A DNA stretch of 64,000 bases, taken from contig NZ_JAHBAG010000001.1 in NCBI RefSeq assembly GCF_020510445.1, forward strand, positions 1,030,501 to 1,094,500. Reading direction: 5' to 3'. Within the stretch, counting starts at the first letter, position 1; each line of letters begins with the position of its first letter. The notes beneath the pieces are model-generated. The model saw nothing but the letters and a program-made list of their open reading frames with translations, had not been told where the DNA came from and searched no databases. Below, one piece after another: positions 1 to 9,233 of this stretch. A program made the position numbers and the translations under genes. The DNA is from Hydrogenophaga taeniospiralis. GTDB lineage: Bacteria; Pseudomonadota; Gammaproteobacteria; Burkholderiales; Burkholderiaceae_C.

Positions 1-1
1 C

Positions 2-1033
2 GGCGCCACCAGCCTGGGCCTGCGCATCCCGGCCGGGGGCCACTCGGTCACCAACCACGTCATGGCCGGCGATCTGGTCAGCGCCGCCAGCGCCCACTAC
101 GGCCAGGTCAAGGTTCACGCCACGCCCCAGGAGATCCAGACCCTGGACGCCCATGGCTACGACAACAAGACCCACTGGAGCGACCCCCTGCGTGGCCGCG
201 GTCCCATCCAGTTGGCCACCGGATTCACCCCGCCCACCACCACGGCCGCCGCCATTGCCATGGCCGACAGCCACAAGATGCACCACTTCGCCAGCGTGGA
301 TGCCCACGGCCGGCCCGACCGCTCCGTGCTGGAGGACCCGGCCACCGTGCAGCGCGCGCAGGACAACGCCACGCGCATCGGCGAGTACCGGCGCGATGTG
401 CAGGGCATGCGCGGCGTCATCACCGCCGTCGGTCGAGGGCCCGTGGGCAACGCCCTGGATGCCGTGGACGCCCTGCGTGGCCCACTGCCTCCCGGTGAAC
501 CCGCCCGACGCGAGCGCGAAGCCGATGCGCCGTCGGCCCAGCCATCGCCCTCTGTGACCCGCCCGCGGGCTGCGGGCCCGGTGGACCAGGGTCCGGCGTT
601 GGAAGGCCAAGCCGCAGCCGGCGTCCCCGAGCAGCGGACCCTGGCCGCCGGGCCGGAGCTCTCACGGGTTTCCCAGGCCCTGCTGAGCGACAGTCAGCGC
701 GAAGTGCGCCAACTCGCCACCACCCACCACCTGCCCTGGGACCGGGGCCTGGACAACACCGTGTGCTCGCTGGCCTGCTGCGCGCGGGAAAACGGCCTGA
801 GCGGCATCAACCTGCTGCGGGTGAACAACGGCCAGATCCGGTTTGGCCAGCACGAGCACGGCCTGCTCAAGGACGGCGTGCTCGACGCCCGGCAAGCGGC
901 CAACACGCCGGCCACCGAATCGCTGTCGCGGCTGGCCGTGCTGGACCAGCAGGCCAGCCTGGAGCCCCGCAACGGGATGCAAGCGGGTTGGGCGCAGACG
1001 CCTGTTCACGAACCGCAGTTGCGCGCGATGTGA
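2..1033 (+). CDS. Putative T4SS effector, C-terminal part with XVIPCD-like region (5' end outside window)
   Basis: The frame is already open at the first base, so the true start is probably upstream; an internal ATG lies at 62. The visible ~340 residues hold a polar N-terminal part, a Pro/Arg-rich linker around residues 175-225, and a conserved-looking C-terminal ~110 residues. That end contains the segments WDRGLDNTVCSLACCARENGL, GINLLRVNNGQIRFGQ and ANTPATESLSRLAVLDQQ. This arrangement (short helix with many small residues, a GL-x-x-I strand, an F-x-Q strand, then an NTP-x-E-x-S helix) resembles the XVIPCD secretion signal that VirD4 recognises in antibacterial T4SS effectors. That is an inference from remembered family motifs; the glutamine-rich tail of many XVIPCDs is absent. 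The gene converges on virB6, which fits. No toxin domain can be named from the visible part. Confidence 0.5.
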   Translation, partial: GATSLGLRIPAGGHSVTNHVMAGDLVSAASAHYGQVKVHATPQEIQTLDAHGYDNKTHWSDPLRGRGPIQLATGFTPPTTTAAAIAMADSHKMHHFASVDAHGRPDRSVLEDPATVQRAQDNATRIGEYRRDVQGMRGVITAVGRGPVGNALDAVDALRGPLPPGEPARREREADAPSAQPSPSVTRPRAAGPVDQGPALEGQAAAGVPEQRTLAAGPELSRVSQALLSDSQREVRQLATTHHLPWDRGLDNTVCSLACCARENGLSGINLLRVNNGQIRFGQHEHGLLKDGVLDARQAANTPATESLSRLAVLDQQASLEPRNGMQAGWAQTPVHEPQLRAM

Positions 1034-1047
1034 GCCTGCCCAAACGC

Positions 1048-1070
1048 GGGCAAGGGCCTGAGGGGCCCTT
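1048..1070. terminator. Hairpin between convergent effector and virB6 genes
   Basis: A perfect 9-bp stem (GCAAGGGCC / GGCCCTTGC) with a 5-nt loop lies 15 bases after the stop at 1033 and about 30 bases from the virB6 stop. There is no T-tract on either side, so it is a possible bidirectional, factor-assisted terminator rather than a classical intrinsic one. Confidence 0.4.
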
Positions 1071-1100
1071 GCATCGTGTGGGGCCGCAGGAGGCGCTGCG

Positions 1101-2726
1101 TCAGGGTCGGCGCACCGTCTCCACGTTCGGCGCGTGGCGGATGTTCGGTCGCTGCGGCGACGCCTGATTCGCGTTCCGGGCCAGGGTTGCCGGCGTGGCA
1201 TGCACGGGCGTCGTGGATGCTGGACCGCTGGCCGTTGACGGATGGCCCACAGGGGCAGCCGCGGTCGCCGTGGACCCCACCGGTGCCGGTGCCGGGGCCC
1301 TCGCGCCACCGGCTCCTCCGTGCACGCCCAGATGCCCGCCGCTGCCGAGCGCCGGATCGCGGATCACCGCATCTTCAATGCTGTCCGCCGATGAAACCCG
1401 GCTGGACTCGCTCCGGCCGCCGGATGCGCCGCCGCGGAATTCGTTCGTGCTTTGCCGTTGATGCAGCCCCGCCAGCGTCGTGTGGTCCGAGGGCTGGTTC
1501 GCCAGACCCCGCAAGCCCTGGCCCAACATCGCCCCCGAACGGGCTCCACCGCCGGCCTCGGCGTCGGGCCCCGCCAGGCTTCTGGAGCGCGCAAGCAGTT
1601 CCTGGTTGTTGAGGGCGGCAAAGTTGCCCTGGCCCGCGGCCTCGTTGTGGTCGCCACGGCTTCCTGGGGTGCCATTCCCCAGGGCCGGTTGCCCGCCCGG
1701 CATGCCACCGAGCGCACCCATCAGCCCAGCGCCTTGCGAGGTCTGCGCCGCCATGGCGCTGCCGCCGCCCATGGCGCCCGCCATCGCACCCGCCGCGAAC
1801 GACGCCCCCGAGTTGAAGAACTGCATGATCAGCGGTGGGATCAGCATCACCAGCATGCTGGACAACACGCCCATGGCGCTCATGCGCAAGGCGCTGTTCG
1901 CCATATCGATCGACCCCGCGTCACCCAGGGCGCCGTTGATGTAGAAGGCCGCCAGCACCGACCCGCCGTAGAACATCGTCATCTTCAGCAGCACGCCCGA
2001 GAGCAGGGCCAGCACCGCCAGCGACACCATCGTGCCCAGCAGGAACTTCGCCCACGACCAGAACATGCTGGCCGTCTGCTGAAACAGCAGGAAGAAGATG
2101 AACAGCGGCGACAGCATCACGGCCAGCGTGATCGAGATCTCCGCCATCATCGCCAGCACCGAGACCAGCATGGCCGGCCCGCTCTGGCCGATCATCCCGG
2201 ACAAGGAGGTCAGCACATTGCCATTGGCCCCCACCTGCTGACCGCCCACCAGGCTGTTCACCAGCACGTTGAACACCTGCGCCAGGGCCAGGTTGAAGTC
2301 GATGATCTGATAGACGTCGTTCCCTTCGCCCACGATGGCCGCCGTGATCAGTCCCTGGACATCGAGCACCGTGTCGGCGATCACGGGCGATTTGGTGGAC
2401 AACAGGGTCACCAGCGACAGGATGAACACCATCTTGCCCGTCTTGAAAGCCAGTGCCAGCACGGGCTGGCGGTTCGTGCCGGAAATCAGCGTGAACCCCT
2501 GGACCATCACCCAGACCGTCATGATGGCCGTTGAAAGATACGCCAGGGCCGTACCCAGCCGGGACGCGACCAGCTCGCGGTAGGTGCCGATCAACATGTC
2601 GTCGATCAGGTACTCGCGGATGCTGCACATGAACACAGCGTCGTCGATCATCTTGACGTACTTGGGGTCCAGCAGGCCCAGCGCCGCCAGCAAAAAACCC
2701 GGAACAGCGGCATCGCCACAAGTCAT
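1101..2726 (-). CDS. virB6: VirB6/TrbL family inner-membrane T4SS channel protein
   Basis: This 541-residue protein is the polytopic inner-membrane component of a type IV secretion system. A cytosolic or periplasmic N-terminus with two Cys residues is followed by hydrophobic segments near residues 60-80, 95-135 and 185-315. The segments include LAVMLSPLFIFFLLF and the SMFWSWAKFLLGTM motif typical of the VirB6 core. From about residue 320 to the end the protein turns into a long Gly/Ala/Ser/Pro-rich hydrophilic tail of over 200 residues, longer than in classical VirB6. The start ATG is preceded by GAGG at good distance. It follows the VirB5-like gene on the same strand with a 62-bp gap and converges on the putative effector. 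The family assignment is firm; the tail's role is unknown. Confidence 0.85.
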   Translation of the reverse strand: MTCGDAAVPGFLLAALGLLDPKYVKMIDDAVFMCSIREYLIDDMLIGTYRELVASRLGTALAYLSTAIMTVWVMVQGFTLISGTNRQPVLALAFKTGKMVFILSLVTLLSTKSPVIADTVLDVQGLITAAIVGEGNDVYQIIDFNLALAQVFNVLVNSLVGGQQVGANGNVLTSLSGMIGQSGPAMLVSVLAMMAEISITLAVMLSPLFIFFLLFQQTASMFWSWAKFLLGTMVSLAVLALLSGVLLKMTMFYGGSVLAAFYINGALGDAGSIDMANSALRMSAMGVLSSMLVMLIPPLIMQFFNSGASFAAGAMAGAMGGGSAMAAQTSQGAGLMGALGGMPGGQPALGNGTPGSRGDHNEAAGQGNFAALNNQELLARSRSLAGPDAEAGGGARSGAMLGQGLRGLANQPSDHTTLAGLHQRQSTNEFRGGASGGRSESSRVSSADSIEDAVIRDPALGSGGHLGVHGGAGGARAPAPAPVGSTATAAAPVGHPSTASGPASTTPVHATPATLARNANQASPQRPNIRHAPNVETVRRP

Positions 2727-2788
2727 GGAATCACCTCACCTGATGTTGTTGTGTATGAGAATCTGGTGGAAGCGGCCGGGCCGTACCC

Positions 2789-3403
2789 TCACCAGCTTTT
2801 GGGGGGCTTGACGAAGGGCACCGCCCCGAAACTCACTGCGGCATTGGGCGGGCGGGTATCGGTGGCCCGGCGCGCCTCGGCCATCTGCATCTCGTACATC
2901 TTCTCGCGCTGCTGGTAGCCGTCGCGCAAGGCCTCGAGTTGCATGGCGTCGTTCTGCATGTGGGCCTGCAGGCCCTGCAGTTCGAACTCGTAGCGCTGGA
3001 GCACACCAGCTTCGTCCTTGGCATCTTTGGCATCGGAGATCAGCTTCTTGATCTCGGTGCGCCGTGCGTCGATCTTGACGAGGATGGCCTCGGTCTGTTC
3101 CAGGGTCTTGAGGCGCAGGTTGCGAAGCCCCAGGCAGGCGTTGTGGTGGTTGGCGTTGAGCTTCGGGTCGCCGCAGTCGGCGACGGTGCCGATGTACTTG
3201 GTGGGGTCGGTGGGTGCCTTGGTCTCGAACTTTTCGCTCAGGATCGCCTGTTTGTCGAACTCGGAAAGCTTCTTGTCGCCGATGGATGCGACCTTGTTGA
3301 TCTTGATGAGCTCCTTCTTGACCGCATCGTCATAGACGGCCCACTGTGCCGATGCCGATGAAGTCACCACCAGCGCCAAAAGGGGCAGCAGAGTTTTCAA
3401 CAT
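2789..3403 (-). CDS. VirB5-like periplasmic T4SS protein
   Basis: This secreted, helical 204-residue protein is the probable minor pilin/adhesin component of the T4SS. The chosen ATG gives a clean Sec signal peptide (MLKTLLPLLALVVTSSASA, cleavage before QW) and has AAGGGGA upstream. An in-frame ATG further upstream would bury the signal peptide. The mature protein begins WAVYDDAVKKELIKIN, as VirB5/TrbJ-type proteins commonly do. It then shows a region with two Cys (VADCGDPKLNANHHNACLGL) that could form a disulfide, followed by a long charged coiled-coil (about residues 85-175). It lies just upstream of virB6, matching virB5-virB6 order in P-type systems. Similarity is by architecture, so the exact subfamily is uncertain. 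Confidence 0.65.
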   Translation of the reverse strand: MLKTLLPLLALVVTSSASAQWAVYDDAVKKELIKINKVASIGDKKLSEFDKQAILSEKFETKAPTDPTKYIGTVADCGDPKLNANHHNACLGLRNLRLKTLEQTEAILVKIDARRTEIKKLISDAKDAKDEAGVLQRYEFELQGLQAHMQNDAMQLEALRDGYQQREKMYEMQMAEARRATDTRPPNAAVSFGAVPFVKPPKSW

Positions 3404-3414
3404 GAGGTTCCCCT

Positions 3415-3798
3415 TCAAACAAAGAGCCGCGTCTCTGAACTGGCGCGGTTGTCCCAATATGCGGAAGTGATGACGGCAACCGTGTCACCTTGCTGCACAT
3501 GAAAGCTAACGTCGAGCAACTCCGAGCCGGCTTGCCAGCGCAAGAGACCGCCGCTGGAGGCGGTGTTTCCGCTATATGGCGCAAACCCCACCAACGCGAT
3601 CACGTCTTCCTTCAGCATGCCCGGCTCCAGCTTGTCAAAGGCCTCGCGCAGGTTGCTCGAAGACCCCCCGTCGTCTCCGCCACTGCCCCCGCCACAGGCG
3701 CTCAGCGCCAGTGCCGCTGCGCCGGCGAGCGCCAGGCGCGCCCATTGCCGCCGGTGGATGGGATGGTGGTGGGGTGTCCGGGTGGTTGGGTGATCCAT
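3415..3798 (-). CDS. Small lipoprotein with BamE/SmpA-like domain, next to T4SS genes
   Basis: This 127-residue lipoprotein has a basic N-terminus, a hydrophobic stretch and the lipobox LSAC with the lipidated Cys at residue 35, followed by a Gly/Ser linker. The folded part (about residues 50-120) has the pattern LREAFDKLEPGMLKEDVIAL-VG, like the two-helix start of BamE/SmpA domains (G-M/T-x-x-x-D-V-x-x-x-x-G). The start is fixed by an AGGAGG seven bases upstream; a longer in-frame ATG has no such site. It ends 11 bases before the VirB5-like start, so the three genes form one operon. It could be a T4SS outer-membrane lipoprotein (VirB7 role) or an immunity lipoprotein for a secreted toxin; nothing in the sequence decides between these. 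Confidence 0.7.
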   Translation of the reverse strand: MDHPTTRTPHHHPIHRRQWARLALAGAAALALSACGGGSGGDDGGSSSNLREAFDKLEPGMLKEDVIALVGFAPYSGNTASSGGLLRWQAGSELLDVSFHVQQGDTVAVITSAYWDNRASSETRLFV

Positions 3799-3866
3799 GG
3801 TGAGTCCTCCTGAAGTTGTGTGGATGGGTGGTGATGTTCGAAAGAGCAGGGTGCCGACGCGCGCCA

Positions 3867-4067
3867 TCACCGGCGTGCGCATCCGGGTTTCTGGACGGGT
3901 ATGGGCGGGGAGGGCGCCATGTGCTGAAGATCAGCGCCAAGGGGCGCTGTGGGGCGATCCGCGTCGCCCGCTGTCCGTGCGACGGGGCGGCCGCAGCCCC
4001 ATGGGCCCGCAGCGTGCGCCACTGGGCCGAGCGCCCGCAGACACGCGCCCATGCTTGGTCGTTTCAT
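3867..4067 (-). CDS. Small ORF with strong ribosome binding site, unknown
   Basis: This 66-codon frame starts MKRPSMGACLRALGPVAHAA and is preceded by a near-ideal GGAGG with six-base spacing to the ATG. Its N-terminus looks like a short signal peptide but the rest is Pro/Arg/Gly-rich with no recognisable fold, and it stops about 70 bp before the lipoprotein gene. It may be a leader peptide, the remnant of a decayed first gene of the T4SS operon, or chance. I do not recognise it. Confidence 0.25.
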   Translation of the reverse strand: MKRPSMGACLRALGPVAHAAGPWGCGRPVARTAGDADRPTAPLGADLQHMAPSPPIPVQKPGCARR

Positions 4068-4260
4068 CGTTTTCCTCCCTGCAACCCTGCATCGAAACCG
4101 TCGTGCAGCGGCTGTGCGACGTCATGCGACGCCGGGCAGGATCGTATCCCAGCCGATGGTGAGATCGGCGAAGAGAATACTTTTTGTTGCTATTTTGAGC
4201 CGGAAGCGGGCACCGGGCCGCCACCCACACCCCTCTCGCCCGGGCCAGGCGAGCGGGCCG
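4068..4260. other. Intergenic region between mrdA and the T4SS genes
   Basis: This gap separates the mrdA stop from the first good start of the T4SS group. It has an AT-richer patch at about 4165-4200 that could hold a minus-strand promoter for the T4SS genes (a TATTCT element, weak -35). It also has a short hairpin near 4233-4252 (CTCGCC / GGCGAG) after mrdA without a T-tract. No further gene is visible. Confidence 0.35.
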
Positions 4261-6237
4261 TTATGGGGCCGTGGCGGGTGACGCCAATGGCGCAGGCGGC
4301 CACGGCATCGCGCTGGCCTTGAGCGGCGTGCCGATGGGGGCGCTGGCCTCGCCGCGTTGCACCGCCGCCAGATCCTGCGGGTTGGGGTACTGGTCGAGCA
4401 GCAGGTAGTCGAACACGCGCCGCGCGATGGGCGCGGCGTGGGCGGCGCCGAAACCGGCGTTTTCCACCACCGCGGCGATCGCCACGCGGGGGTTGTCCAC
4501 CGGGGCGAAGGCGATGTAGAGCGCGTGGTCGCGCTGGTGTTCTTCGAGCTTGCGCGCGTCGTAGCGGTCTTTCTGCCCGATGGTCACGGCCTGGGCGGTG
4601 CCGGTCTTGCCGCCGCTGGCGTAGCCGGCGCCGGCGAACACGCGCGTGGAGGTGCCTTCGATGGTCACGCCCTGCATGGCGCGCAGCACGGTGCGCACGT
4701 TCTCGGGCTTGTAACCCAGGTTGACGGTCTCCTGGGCCGGCAGCAGGCTGCGCTCGCGCGTCAACACGTTTTCGATCGCCAGCGCCACGTGGGGCGTGTG
4801 CTTGGTGCCGCCGTTGGCCAGGGTGGCCATGGCGTGGGCGAGCTGCAGCATGGTGAAGTTGTTGTAGCCCTGCCCGATGCCCAACGAGATGGTTTCGCCC
4901 GCGTACCAGCGCTGGTGTTCGGGCCGCTTGTAGGTGGCGCGTTTCCAGGCCTGGCTGGGCAGCACGCCGCGCACTTCGCCGCGCAGGTCCAGCCCGGTGA
5001 TCTGGCCAAAGCCCAGCGGCTCCATGAAGTCGTGCATGGCGTCCACACCCATCTCGTTGGCCAGCGAGTAGTAGTAGACGTTGCTGGACTTCACGATGCT
5101 GCGGTACATGTCCACCGCGCCCAGGCCGCCGTCGCCGTGGCTGCGGAAGCGGTGGTTGCCGAACATCCAGTAGCCCGGGTCGTTGATCACGGTTTCGGCG
5201 CTGCGCTTGCCGGTTTCCAGCGCGGCCAGCGCCATGAAGGGCTTGTAGGTCGAGCCCGGCGGGTAGGTGCCCCGCAGCGCGCGGTTGAGCAGGGGCTTTT
5301 CCAGCGACTCGTTGAGCAGCTTCCAGTTGTCGGTGTCGATGCCTTCGACGAACAGGTTGGGGTCGAAAGTGGGTTTGCTCACGAAGGCGAGCACCTCGCC
5401 ATTGCGCGGATCGATCGCCACCAGCGCGCCCCGGCGCTCGCCGAACATGTCCTCGACCAGTTTTTGCAGCTGGATGTCGATCGACAGCACCAGGGTGTTG
5501 CCCGGGGTGGCGGGGATGTTGGCCAGTGAGCGCACGGCGCGCCCCCCAGCCGAGGTTTCCACGCGCTCGAAGCCCGTGACGCCGTGCAGCTCGCGCTCGT
5601 AGCTCTGCTCGGCGCCCAGCTTGCCGATGTGCTCGGTGCCGCGGTAGTTGGCCTGCTCGTCCTCGGGCCAGTCCTCGATGGACTCCTTTTCCCGCTGGTT
5701 GATGCGCCCGATGTAGCCGATCACGTGGCTGGCCACCTCGCCGTTCGGGTACTGGCGCAGCAGCCGCGCACGCACCTCCACGCCGGGGAAGCGGTAGCGC
5801 TGCACCGTGAAACGGGCCACCTCCTCGTCGCTCAGCCGGGTGCGGATGGGCAGCGAGTCGAACTGTCTCGACTCTTCCAGCAGCTTGCGAAAGCGCCGCT
5901 TGTCGCGCGGCTGGATCTCCACCAACCCGGACAAGGCCTCGATGGTGGCGTCCAGATCGTCCACCAGGGACGGGGTGATCTCCAGGGTGTAGGCCGAGTA
6001 GTTGGTGGCCAGCACGCGGCCATGGCGGTCCAGGATCTGGCCCCGGTTGGGCACCACCGGCAGCACCGCCGTGCGGTTGCTCTCGGCCTGGGCCAGCAGA
6101 TCGTCGTGGCGCGTCACCTGCAGGTAGACCATGCGCGCGGCCACCAGCCCGAAGGCGAACACCACCGCCAATCCCGCCACCAGCACCCGGGTGCGGAACT
6201 GCGCCAGGTCGGCCTCGACGTTGCGGATCTCGGTCAT
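4261..6237 (-). CDS. mrdA: Penicillin-binding protein 2 (peptidoglycan transpeptidase of the elongasome)
   Basis: PBP2 cross-links peptidoglycan during lateral wall growth, working with MreBCD and RodA at the inner membrane. The 658-residue product has one N-terminal transmembrane anchor (VLVAGLAVVFAFGLVAARMVYL), a dimerisation region with the RGQILDRHGR-type motif (here NRGQILDRHGRVLA), and a C-terminal transpeptidase domain. The domain carries all catalytic motifs: STYK in PPGSTYKPF, SSN in the SSNVYYYSLANEMG segment, and KTGT in SGGKTGTAQA. I chose the ATG giving MTEIRNVEADL because the residues upstream are encoded by the repeat-rich gap after mreD. It is the last gene of mreB-mreC-mreD-mrdA; rodA, which usually follows in Burkholderiales, is not next to it here. 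Confidence 0.96.
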   Translation of the reverse strand: MTEIRNVEADLAQFRTRVLVAGLAVVFAFGLVAARMVYLQVTRHDDLLAQAESNRTAVLPVVPNRGQILDRHGRVLATNYSAYTLEITPSLVDDLDATIEALSGLVEIQPRDKRRFRKLLEESRQFDSLPIRTRLSDEEVARFTVQRYRFPGVEVRARLLRQYPNGEVASHVIGYIGRINQREKESIEDWPEDEQANYRGTEHIGKLGAEQSYERELHGVTGFERVETSAGGRAVRSLANIPATPGNTLVLSIDIQLQKLVEDMFGERRGALVAIDPRNGEVLAFVSKPTFDPNLFVEGIDTDNWKLLNESLEKPLLNRALRGTYPPGSTYKPFMALAALETGKRSAETVINDPGYWMFGNHRFRSHGDGGLGAVDMYRSIVKSSNVYYYSLANEMGVDAMHDFMEPLGFGQITGLDLRGEVRGVLPSQAWKRATYKRPEHQRWYAGETISLGIGQGYNNFTMLQLAHAMATLANGGTKHTPHVALAIENVLTRERSLLPAQETVNLGYKPENVRTVLRAMQGVTIEGTSTRVFAGAGYASGGKTGTAQAVTIGQKDRYDARKLEEHQRDHALYIAFAPVDNPRVAIAAVVENAGFGAAHAAPIARRVFDYLLLDQYPNPQDLAAVQRGEASAPIGTPLKASAMPWPPAPLASPATAP

Positions 6238-6307
6238 GCCGTTTGCCCGGCCCGGCCACGGGCGCAGGATGGACGGTCCGGCGCGGGATGTCTTGCCCTG
6301 GATGCGG

Positions 6308-6393
6308 TGGAACCGCCCTTCGACAGGCTCAGGACGGGCCACTCGCATCGCCCCCCCGCCAGGGGGGTGACGCCGAAGGCGGCGCGGGGGGTG
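6308..6393. repeat. Dispersed palindromic repeat, copy 1 (after mreD)
   Basis: On the minus strand this copy reads CACCCCCCGCGCCGCCTTCG..., with stems CGCCGCC/GGCG and CACCCCCC/GGGGGGG, then GATGCGAGTGGCCCG. It shares the last segment with copy 8 at 47793. Inside it, 6318-6334 carries CTTCGACAGGCTCAG, a motif widely scattered in betaproteobacterial genomes. It directly abuts the mreD stop codon. Confidence 0.7.
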
Positions 6394-6394
6394 T

Positions 6395-6925
6395 TCATAG
6401 AGGTCGGTTGTCGTCGGGGTTCGGCGCGCGCCGCTGCGGCGCGAGCAACAGCACGCTGGCCACGGGCCAGAGCGCGGCTTCGATGAACGGGGCCAGGAAA
6501 ACCGGCCAGCCCGGAAACGTGCCACCCGAAGCCATGCGCACCAGCAGCACCAGCACTTGCGCGCAAAGGAACAGCGGCAGCACCTGCACCGCCTGCGTCG
6601 GCACCCCGAACCACAGCAGGCGCCGGTGCATGAAGATGGCGAAATAGCCCATCACGGTGTAGGCCAGCGCGTGCTGGCCGAGCAGGGCGCCCTGGTGCAC
6701 ATCCATGGCCAGGCCAAAGGCAAACGCCACGCCCACTCCGATGCGCAGGGGCTGGTGCACGCTCCAGAACACCAGGGCCACGACCAGCAGATCGGGCGTC
6801 CAGGCCGCGCGCCCCCACAGGCCGATGTTCATCAGCATGTTGAGCATCAGGGCGCCGAGCAGGCTGAACCAGATGAAAGCCGGGTTGGCGGGCAGCAGCA
6901 ACTGCTGACCAGGGCGCATGATCAT
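6395..6925 (-). CDS. mreD: Rod shape-determining membrane protein MreD
   Basis: MreD is an integral inner-membrane partner of MreC and PBP2 in the elongasome. The 176-residue protein has the usual five to six hydrophobic segments (for example FIWFSLLGALMLNMLMNIGL and DLLVVALVFWSV) and the family signature around GVGVAFAFGLAMDVHQGALLG. The start MIMRPGQQ overlaps the mreC stop codon by four bases (ATGA), showing translational coupling. Its length is normal for the family. Confidence 0.93.
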   Translation of the reverse strand: MIMRPGQQLLLPANPAFIWFSLLGALMLNMLMNIGLWGRAAWTPDLLVVALVFWSVHQPLRIGVGVAFAFGLAMDVHQGALLGQHALAYTVMGYFAIFMHRRLLWFGVPTQAVQVLPLFLCAQVLVLLVRMASGGTFPGWPVFLAPFIEAALWPVASVLLLAPQRRAPNPDDNRPL

Positions 6926-7872
6926 GGCGCTGCGCTCCTGCCGCCGGGCGAGTCGAGCGGCCCGCCACGGCGCGGCCGGCCGGCCGGCTCCTGCGGGGGC
7001 GGCGCGGGAGGCAGCGTGTGCGCCAGCGGCGACAGCACCAGCACATGCAGCGTGCCTTGCGTGCGGGCCAGCGGCGTGCACACGACCCGGGCGAAGGACG
7101 ACTCGGCGCGCTTTTCCACCCGCGCCACCCGCGCCACCGGCAGGCCCGGCGGGTACACCCCGTCCACGCCACTGGTGGTCAGCAGGTCGCCCGCCTCGAT
7201 GTCGGCGCTGGCCAGGGTGTAGCGCAGCTCCAGGCCATCGCCGTCGGAAGAAGGCTGGCCGAACGCCACGTCACGCACGCTGGTGCGCGTGTTGAGCACC
7301 GGGATGGCCTGATCCCGGTCGGTCAGCAGCGTGACCTCGGACAGCAGCGGGTAGACGCGCGTGACCTGGCCCAGCACGCCGCTTTCGTCGATCACCGGTG
7401 AGCCGGCCTCGATGCCATGGGTCTGGCCACGGTCGATCACGACCTTGCGCGAGTACGGGTCGGCCGCGTCGTACAGCACCTGGGCGCCGGTGGCCTGCGC
7501 GCTGAGGCGTTCGCGCATGGCCAGCAGCTCGCGCAGGCGCTGATTTTCGAGCTGGAGCTGCTCCAGCTGCAACGCGTTGCCGGCCTGGGCCGCCAGCCGC
7601 TGGAGTGCTTCGCTTTCGTTTTGTTGCGCCCGGTGCAGGGACGTGAGATACCCCCCGGCCGTGCCCACCGCCTGCACCGGTTGCAGCACCAGCCACTGCA
7701 CCGGGTAGAGGGCGGTCGCCATGGCCGCGCGCACCGGCGCCGCGAGCCGGAAGCGCATGTCGGCCACCATCAGGAACAGCGCGACCGCGCTGAACACCAT
7801 GAGCTTGGACATGGCCGACGGCCCCTGCTTGAAAAAGGGGGGCGGTGTGCGGTCCAGGGTGCCCAGTGGCAT
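6922..7872 (-). CDS. mreC: Rod shape-determining protein MreC
   Basis: MreC is a bitopic periplasmic scaffold that links the MreB filament to PBP2. The 316-residue protein has a short cytoplasmic start (MPLGTLDRTPPPFFKQGPSA, the usual start in this group), one transmembrane helix near residues 22-37, and a coiled-coil (about 70-115). The beta-barrel core follows, containing DRGQTHGIEAGSPVIDESGVLGQV. The last ~40 residues are Pro-rich and probably disordered. It lies between mreB and mreD on the same strand and overlaps mreD. Confidence 0.95.
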   Translation of the reverse strand: MPLGTLDRTPPPFFKQGPSAMSKLMVFSAVALFLMVADMRFRLAAPVRAAMATALYPVQWLVLQPVQAVGTAGGYLTSLHRAQQNESEALQRLAAQAGNALQLEQLQLENQRLRELLAMRERLSAQATGAQVLYDAADPYSRKVVIDRGQTHGIEAGSPVIDESGVLGQVTRVYPLLSEVTLLTDRDQAIPVLNTRTSVRDVAFGQPSSDGDGLELRYTLASADIEAGDLLTTSGVDGVYPPGLPVARVARVEKRAESSFARVVCTPLARTQGTLHVLVLSPLAHTLPPAPPPQEPAGRPRRGGPLDSPGGRSAAP

Positions 7873-7924
7873 GTCGGGGAAGGCTCGCGGGTGGGGTGGT
7901 CAGGCCGGAAGCCGGCGCGGGGGC

Positions 7925-9043
<1,119 letters not shown>

Positions 9044-9233
9044 TTAAGTCTTTGATTCAGCGACAAAAACCGTTTCGGAGCAGGAATTGCCGTTAAACCT
9101 TGGATAATACCGCATCCCCTGTGCATAACTGCGCGCATCCAGGGGGCAAATCTTCACTTTACACCCCGTTTCGGCGCCCTTTGGGCACGGTTGAGCGGGC
9201 TTCTTTTTTCTTTCACCGGAACCGAGTCCAGCC

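Noticed and set aside
4357..5529. Long plus-strand frame antisense to mrdA, and similar frames opposite pgm, hpaE and fusA
   Set aside because: They are His/Val/Ala-rich mirror frames of well-supported genes, without ribosome binding sites or recognisable domains.
6318..6334. CTTCGACAGGCTCAG motif as a new regulatory site
   Set aside because: This short palindromic motif is known to be scattered widely in betaproteobacterial and other proteobacterial genomes, so by itself it is not new.
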